From the NCBI GenBank assembly GCA_913031515.1, contig CAJWET010000041.1, forward strand, positions 1 to 10,900: DNA of 10,900 nt. The letters are read 5' to 3'. Positions 7,281 through 10,900 of the stretch are shown here, piece after piece. The position numbers were made by a program, and so were the translations under genes. The DNA is from an uncultured Acidimicrobiaceae bacterium (GTDB taxonomy: Bacteria; Actinomycetota; Acidimicrobiia; Acidimicrobiales; UBA8592). Every line of letters starts with the position of its first letter. The stretch's first letter is position 1. The notes under the pieces were generated by a model that was not told the origin of the DNA, did no database searches, and was given only the letters and a program-made list of their open reading frames with translations.

Positions 7281-7924
7281 ATTTTTCTAAGGACAGTGAC
7301 TACCTTGCCAAAGATAAGGACTTGCCCTTCGGGTTGCTCTCCTGCACTGAACCTCATCGGTGACATCGTCGAATTGGCCGGAGAAAGGACGATGTCAGTT
7401 CCGTCTTTATTGAATGTCTTTACGGTTGCTTCTTCGCCGGATATGCCAGCTACAACAATTTCACCGGACTCAGCCGTTGTTTGTTTCCGTGCAACGACGA
7501 AGTCTCCATCAAAAATTCCAGCTTCGATCATCGAATCTCCACGAACTCGTAGCATGAATAGCTCGCCTTCCCCAGTTAGATCTGAAGGGAGTGGCATGAC
7601 CTCTTCAACATTTTGGGCAGCGAGAACCCCTGACCCTGCTGCAACATCTCCAACCAGCGGGACGTGAGTAACTGGTCGGCGATCAATCACAGCGCCAGAC
7701 CCCGCGTCCCAATGAACTTCGATCGCCCTATTTTTCGTTGGATCCCGACGAAGATACCCACGATTCTGAAGCGTATTTAGATGGTTGTGAACAGTAGATG
7801 GGGAATTGAGTCCAACGGCCTGCCCTATTTCACGAACTGTGGGAGGGTAGCCTTTTTCACGGGTTGTATGGTCAATGAACTTCAAGATCTGTGATTGTCG
7901 CTCTGTGAGTGGATTTTCAGACAT
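7277..7924 (-). CDS. lexA: SOS repressor LexA
   Basis: LexA represses DNA-damage genes and is inactivated when RecA filaments trigger self-cleavage. The 215-residue protein has an N-terminal winged helix (about 8-60, with TVREIGQAVGLNSPSTVHNHL as recognition unit) and a C-terminal S24 peptidase domain. The cleavage site is A96-G97 in VGDVAAGSGV, the nucleophile is S131 in VRGDSM, and the general base is K169 in EATVKTF. All three are intact, so autoproteolysis is expected. ATG 7924 is preceded on its own strand by GAGGAG five bases upstream, a strong ribosome site. Four LexA boxes lie in the divergent region at 7991-8063, which implies autoregulation. Its stop overlaps the dapE stop by four bases in TTAG, so little room is left for a terminator between them. 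Confidence 0.96.
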   Translation of the reverse strand: MSENPLTERQSQILKFIDHTTREKGYPPTVREIGQAVGLNSPSTVHNHLNTLQNRGYLRRDPTKNRAIEVHWDAGSGAVIDRRPVTHVPLVGDVAAGSGVLAAQNVEEVMPLPSDLTGEGELFMLRVRGDSMIEAGIFDGDFVVARKQTTAESGEIVVAGISGEEATVKTFNKDGTDIVLSPANSTMSPMRFSAGEQPEGQVLIFGKVVTVLRKI

Positions 7925-7983
7925 TTTGACTCCTCGTTTCCCCAGTTGAAGAAGATTTTTTATGCATTATTTAAATTACATGG

Positions 7984-8010
7984 TTGTAATCGAACATATG
8001 TTCGTATAAC
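7984..8010 (+). promoter_or_regulatory. Possible promoter of the LysM gene overlapping LexA box 1
   Basis: TTGTAA at 7984-7989 and TATAAC at 8005-8010 are separated by 15 bases, and LexA box 1 fills that spacer almost exactly. A repressor there would block RNA polymerase. The spacing is two bases shorter than ideal, so this is a weak call. It would put boxes 2 to 4 just downstream of the transcription start. Confidence 0.3.
7991..8004. promoter_or_regulatory. LexA (SOS) box 1
   Basis: CGAACATATGTTCG is a perfect 14-bp palindrome and an exact match to the Gram-positive / actinobacterial SOS consensus CGAAC-N4-GTTCG. It lies 67 bases upstream of the lexA start and 92 bases upstream of the LysM gene start. 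Confidence 0.93.
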
Positions 8011-8019
8011 ATGAGTATA

Positions 8020-8033
8020 GGAACAAACGTTCG
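8020..8033. promoter_or_regulatory. LexA (SOS) box 2
   Basis: GGAACAAACGTTCG keeps both GAAC and GTTC half-sites with the four-base spacer and differs from the consensus only at the first base. It starts 29 bases after box 1. Confidence 0.8.
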
Positions 8034-8034
8034 T

Positions 8035-8048
8035 AGAACCTATGTTCG
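8035..8048. promoter_or_regulatory. LexA (SOS) box 3
   Basis: AGAACCTATGTTCG keeps GAAC-N4-GTTCG, with A instead of C at the first position. It follows box 2 after a single base. An ATG inside it (8042) opens the longest possible LysM reading frame, but it is part of the operator, not a likely start. Confidence 0.8.
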
Positions 8049-8049
8049 C

Positions 8050-8063
8050 CGAACAATTGTTCG
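8050..8063. promoter_or_regulatory. LexA (SOS) box 4
   Basis: CGAACAATTGTTCG is a second perfect 14-bp palindrome matching the SOS consensus. It follows box 3 after one base and ends 32 bases before the LysM start codon, a good place to block transcription of that gene. Confidence 0.92.
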
Positions 8064-8095
8064 AAGTCAAGTATCTACAAAGGAAAATATTGAAA

Positions 8096-8557
8096 ATGTC
8101 AACAGGAACTATTGTCACACCCTCTTGGGAGAATAGCGATATGGAAAATATTTTTGAGTTCAAACCAGTTTTAACCAAACCGATCGAACGTGATTTCGGA
8201 AGAGTTCCTTCTAGGAAAGTGGGCAATCCAGACACAAATGACGCTCGGCAAGTAGCCTCGAGAGACCTTGTGTATGTCTGGCGGCGCATTCTAGTAGGGC
8301 TGGCTCTTATCTGTGTTGGGGCTCTTTTCTGGACTGTGCTTTCCCTCGTCGTAGGTGTTGGAGAGAAAGAAGTGGGGGCAGACCTTTCTAGTACTGCTCC
8401 AAGGGAAATTTACATTGTTGCTCCTGGTGATACTCTATGGTCAATTGCGACCGCTATTGATTCTGATGGGGATCCTCGAGACACCGTTGATCGCTTAGCA
8501 CAGCTCAATGGGGGGAGTTCTATATATGTGGGGCAACGACTGGTGCTTAACAGTTGA
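8096..8557 (+). CDS. SOS-regulated LysM membrane protein, probable cell-division inhibitor (YneA/DivS/ChiZ-like)
   Basis: The 153-residue product has a polar N-terminal cytoplasmic part (1-62), a basic stop (WRR, 62-64), one membrane segment (about 65-89, ILVGLALICVGALFWTVL) and a C-terminal LysM domain (104-152, YIVAPGDTLWSIA to YVGQRLVLN) that should bind peptidoglycan outside the membrane. A small protein of this design encoded divergently from lexA is a known arrangement: YneA in Bacillus, DivS in Corynebacterium and ChiZ in Mycobacterium delay division during DNA damage. By position, architecture and four upstream LexA boxes I infer the same role. There is no obvious hydrolase domain beyond LysM. 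ATG 8096 has AAAGGA at 8079-8084. ATG 8042 falls inside a LexA box, and ATG 8141 with GGGAG upstream is another possible start. Confidence 0.85.
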   Translation: MSTGTIVTPSWENSDMENIFEFKPVLTKPIERDFGRVPSRKVGNPDTNDARQVASRDLVYVWRRILVGLALICVGALFWTVLSLVVGVGEKEVGADLSSTAPREIYIVAPGDTLWSIATAIDSDGDPRDTVDRLAQLNGGSSIYVGQRLVLNS

Positions 8558-8610
8558 TTTGTAATTCTCTGGCCAACGGCTTAAAGCGAGGCTGAGAAGA
8601 ACGGAATTCT

Positions 8611-9342
8611 TTAGTGTGACTGCGCTCGGAGGAATCTTTCGAAAATAAATTCTCCGATGGTTATTCTTCTATCTAGTACCATTTCCCCGGACTGGTAACT
8701 CGCTGCCGTCGTTACTCCTTGTGATTCGTTATCGTGAGAAGTAACTGGACTAATTGTTATGCACAATTCGTCAAATAGGTCTAGCTTGACTAGTTGTTGA
8801 TTTAGATTTGGACCTCCTTCAACAAGAACTATTGGCCCGTATGTCTTCGCCAAGACGGGGAGAGCTGATGCCAGATCTACTCGTTCCCCTTCGGTTTGAA
8901 AGAATTTTGCATTTGTAAACTGCGTTACTTCTTTTTGTTTTGGACTTACCGTCGAAGTCAGTATTCCCGGACGATAATCCGGATTGGAGAAGAGAGTTGA
9001 CTGGGGGTCAAGGTTCAAGCTATTAGTTACAACAACTATTGTTGGTAGGGGAGTTTTTTTTAGAGATTTGCGAATCTTCTTGGTTCGATCGGTGATGATC
9101 GGTACTGAGTAATTCTCTGTTCTTACGGTTCCTGCCGCTACCAAAATTACATCTGCAAGTCCTCGAAGAGTTCTAAAGAGTGCTTTATCTGCTGGCCCTC
9201 CGAGCGGACCGGATTGCCCATTCATGGTAGCGAGACCGTTTTTAGATGAGATCATATTTAGCATTGTCCATGGCGAGCCTGAGATGTGACTTCTGCCATC
9301 GGAAATATATGTATCTAGTAGTGCATCGATTTCAGTTTCCAT
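8611..9342 (-). CDS. RibD C-terminal-domain reductase (pyrimidine reductase family)
   Basis: The 243-residue product is a stand-alone RibD_C / dihydrofolate-reductase-fold domain. Recognisable parts are WTMLNMISSKNGLAT (25-39), GPLGGPADKALFRTLRGLAD (45-64), the nucleotide-binding segment VILVAAGTVRTENY (65-78) and LVEGGPNLNQQL (173-184). In RibD this domain reduces the ribosyl side chain of the pyrimidine intermediate with NADPH during riboflavin synthesis. Actinobacteria carry several single-domain relatives whose substrates are often unknown. No deaminase domain is fused and no other rib gene is visible, so a role in riboflavin synthesis is not established. ATG 9342 gives a normal N-terminus but has no clear Shine-Dalgarno sequence. 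It converges on the LysM gene with 53 bases between the stops, where only an imperfect TTCTC / GAGAA pairing is seen. Confidence 0.82.
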   Translation of the reverse strand: METEIDALLDTYISDGRSHISGSPWTMLNMISSKNGLATMNGQSGPLGGPADKALFRTLRGLADVILVAAGTVRTENYSVPIITDRTKKIRKSLKKTPLPTIVVVTNSLNLDPQSTLFSNPDYRPGILTSTVSPKQKEVTQFTNAKFFQTEGERVDLASALPVLAKTYGPIVLVEGGPNLNQQLVKLDLFDELCITISPVTSHDNESQGVTTAASYQSGEMVLDRRITIGEFIFERFLRAQSH

Positions 9343-9383
9343 ATCACTAAGGTATCCGTTTCTATTGGGGAAAATTAGAAATT

Positions 9384-9426
9384 AATCCACAAAGAAATCC
9401 ACAATTCTTCCCATAGCAATCCACAA
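9384..9426. repeat. Three AATCCACAA repeats between the RibD-like gene and nrdJ
   Basis: The nonamer AATCCACAA occurs at 9384-9392, 9396-9404 and 9418-9426, all in the same direction. Shifted by one base, the first (TAATCCACA) differs from the DnaA box TTATCCACA at one position and the other two at two positions. They could be DnaA-type or other regulator sites for nrdJ or for the divergent reductase gene. The match is suggestive only. Confidence 0.45.
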
Positions 9427-9446
9427 GACCGCCAATGTAGGTTATG

Positions 9447-9551
9447 AATGACGCCAGATGCGAGTAAAGGACTGGTTGTCATTAATCGAGAAACCCGATT
9501 GTGTCGGGCAGTTTTGAGTTAGGAACTTAAGGCGAATTTAGGCCCGATGCA
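9447..9551 (+). promoter_or_regulatory. Structured nrdJ leader, candidate cis-regulatory RNA
   Basis: Several pairings are visible. Hairpin A joins 9447-9452 (AATGAC) to 9478-9483 (GTCATT) and continues inward with CCAG 9454-9457 to CTGG 9472-9475. Hairpin B joins CCCGA 9494-9498 to TCGGG 9504-9508. A longer alternative stem pairs 9500-9509 with 9542-9551, ten pairs including two G-U, and encloses hairpin C (TTGAGTT 9514-9520 with AACTTAA 9524-9530, loop AGG). B and the long stem compete for the same bases, a switch-like design ending 12 bases before the ribosome site GAGG. The conserved sequences of the classical cobalamin riboswitch are not apparent. I recall a published nrdJ RNA motif but cannot test the match. 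Confidence 0.45.
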
Positions 9552-9573
9552 CGATGGACACTAGAGGTCGTAT

Positions 9574-10900
9574 ATGAGTGAAGAAAGTCAAATCCCGTCG
9601 ATAGGATTTAGCCGTCGCAGGACTTCAGGGCTTTGTAGCCCATATGAAGAGATTGACTGGGGGAAACGCGAGGCTCGAATTATGAATTGGGCCGATGGGT
9701 CTGTTGCCTTTCTGCAGGCTGATGTTGAATTTCCCGAGGCGTGGTCGGCTACTGCCAGCAATATAGTGTCTCAGAAGTATTTCCGTGGTGAGCTTGGAAC
9801 CCTCGATAGGGAATCGTCATTGAAGGACCTTGTTGACCGTGTCGTCCATCAGATCGCTCAATGGGGTCAAGATGATGGCTACTTTGCTAATACTGAAGAG
9901 CGAGAAGTGTTTGTTGATGAATTGAAGTATCTGGTTGTGCACCAATATGCATCGTTTAATTCGCCGGTTTGGTTCAATATCGGAGTTCCCGACACTCCTC
10001 AGCAGAGTTCTGCATGCTTCATTCTTTCGGTTGAAGACACTATGGATTCGATTCTTCAATGGTACGTCGACGAGGGAAGAATATTTAAAGGTGGTTCCGG
10101 AGCAGGGGTGAACCTCAGTCGAGTTCGTGGAAGTTCTGAGATGATCACTGGTGGGGGAGCGCCGAGTGGGCCGGTAAGTTTCATGCGTGGAGCGGATGCT
10201 AGCGCAGGAACAATCAAGTCTGGTGGGAAGACTAGACGAGCAGCGAAGATGGTCATTTTGGACGTGGACCATCCTGATATTGAAGACTTTATAGGCTCTA
10301 AGACGAAAGAAGAAGAAAAGGCCCGCGTGCTTCGGTCTGCTGGGTTTGATATGGGTATTGATGGTGAGGATCTTTTTTCATTGCAGTACCAAAATGCCAA
10401 CAATTCGGTTCGTGTAAGTGATGCGTTTATGGAGGCTGTCGAAGGAGACTTGGATTGGGAACTTATTGCGCGTACCACTGGTGAAGTTGTCAAGACAGTA
10501 AAAGCACGAGACCTTTTTCGGGCAATTGCTGATGCCGCTTGGAGGTGTGCTGATCCTGGAATTCAATTTGATACGACAATAAACAAGTGGCATACCACTC
10601 CAATTAATGGACGTATCAATGGGAGTAACCCCTGTAGCGAGTACATGCATCTGGATGATTCGGCATGTAATTTAAGTTCTTTGAATTTGCTCTCGTTCTT
10701 AAAGGAGGGTGTTGGCTTTGATGTTGATGGCTTTCGGCATGCCGTCCGAGTGATGATCAGCGCGCAGGAGATGCTAGTTTCCCGGTCGTGTTATCCGACG
10801 GAGAAGATAGAGGTCAATGCAAAAAAATTCCGACAGTTGGGACTTGGGTATACGAATTTGGGAGCTTTGTTGATGGCTCTCGGCATCCCTTACGATTCCA
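9574..10900 (+). CDS. nrdJ: Adenosylcobalamin-dependent ribonucleotide reductase NrdJ, N-terminal part
   Basis: The frame is open from ATG 9574 to the window edge, 442 codons without a stop, so the C-terminal part is missing. Class II ribonucleotide reductase makes deoxynucleotides from ribonucleotides with adenosylcobalamin, needing neither oxygen nor a second subunit. Motifs seen are SPVWFNIG, SSACFILSVEDTM with the first redox cysteine C148, IFKGGSGAGVNLSRVRGS, SGGKTRRAAKMVILDVDHPDI, and the NPCSE active-site loop with the thiyl-radical cysteine C354, followed by MHLDDSACNLSSLNL. This is the large actinobacterial NrdJ type. GAGG at 9564-9567 is six bases before the start codon. No nrdR repressor gene lies beside it. 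The upstream leader may control expression. Confidence 0.96.
   Translation, partial: MSEESQIPSIGFSRRRTSGLCSPYEEIDWGKREARIMNWADGSVAFLQADVEFPEAWSATASNIVSQKYFRGELGTLDRESSLKDLVDRVVHQIAQWGQDDGYFANTEEREVFVDELKYLVVHQYASFNSPVWFNIGVPDTPQQSSACFILSVEDTMDSILQWYVDEGRIFKGGSGAGVNLSRVRGSSEMITGGGAPSGPVSFMRGADASAGTIKSGGKTRRAAKMVILDVDHPDIEDFIGSKTKEEEKARVLRSAGFDMGIDGEDLFSLQYQNANNSVRVSDAFMEAVEGDLDWELIARTTGEVVKTVKARDLFRAIADAAWRCADPGIQFDTTINKWHTTPINGRINGSNPCSEYMHLDDSACNLSSLNLLSFLKEGVGFDVDGFRHAVRVMISAQEMLVSRSCYPTEKIEVNAKKFRQLGLGYTNLGALLMALGIPYDS

Noticed and set aside
7296..7667. Plus-strand open frame of 123 codons within lexA
   Set aside because: It is antisense to a well-supported LexA peptidase domain, has a Ser/Pro-rich shadow composition and matches no family I know.
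8042..8095. Upstream extension of the LysM protein from ATG 8042
   Set aside because: This ATG lies inside LexA box 3 and the extension would be encoded by operator DNA. ATG 8096 has a ribosome-site-like AAAGGA upstream.
8558..8610. Bidirectional terminator between the LysM gene and the RibD-like gene
   Set aside because: Only an imperfect TTCTC / GAGAA pairing with mismatches is present and no T-run follows on either strand.
9447..9573. Classical cobalamin riboswitch upstream of nrdJ
   Set aside because: The conserved B12-box and core sequences could not be found by eye, so only an unclassified structured leader is reported.
9817..10650. Minus-strand open frames opposite the end of the window
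   Set aside because: They mirror the highly conserved nrdJ coding frame, which carries all expected motifs. The minus frames have no recognisable domain.

Overview
The window falls into two unequal parts. From about 865 to the right edge it is one continuous, densely packed bacterial chromosome segment. The order is miaB, miaA, dapF, hflX, a DapC-type aminotransferase and dapE on the plus strand, lexA convergent to them, a LysM membrane protein divergent from lexA, a RibD C-terminal-domain reductase on the minus strand, and the start of nrdJ. This order, the divergent lexA / LysM pair, the actinobacterial forms of DapC and DapE and an Arg-rich insert in MiaB point to an actinobacterium, most likely a marine, moderate-GC member of the Acidimicrobiia. 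The taxonomic call is inference from family knowledge, not a search.

From 1 to about 865 the DNA is very different. It is strongly AT-rich: 11 of 60 bases are G/C at 661-720, against 32 of 60 at 1321-1380. It holds the start of a secreted protein (143 to 1, minus), a dockerin-like C-terminal fragment (392 to 159, minus) and a plus-strand reading frame from 434 or 470 that resembles, from memory, an uncharacterised protein of large DNA viruses of marine algae. That frame runs in phase into MiaB and replaces MiaB's whole N-terminal methylthiotransferase domain. The simplest reading is a chimeric left end, from assembly or amplification, possibly with two joins. A real rearrangement cannot be excluded from the sequence alone.

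The plus-strand cluster 865-7280 is tightly coupled: four successive gene pairs overlap by 4 to 14 bases. It combines modification of tRNA A37 (MiaA prenylates, MiaB methylthiolates), a ribosome-associated GTPase (HflX) and three steps of the succinylase route to meso-diaminopimelate (DapC, DapE, DapF). dapD is absent from this stretch.

The SOS module at 7277-8557 has lexA and a small LysM membrane protein sharing a 172-bp intergenic region that carries four LexA boxes. The LysM protein matches the layout of the SOS-induced division inhibitors YneA, DivS and ChiZ. Finally, nrdJ (B12-dependent ribonucleotide reductase) runs off the right edge. Its 231-bp upstream region carries three AATCCACAA repeats and a leader that can fold into several hairpins, including a mutually exclusive pair. 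No tRNA, rRNA, CRISPR array or insertion sequence was seen.
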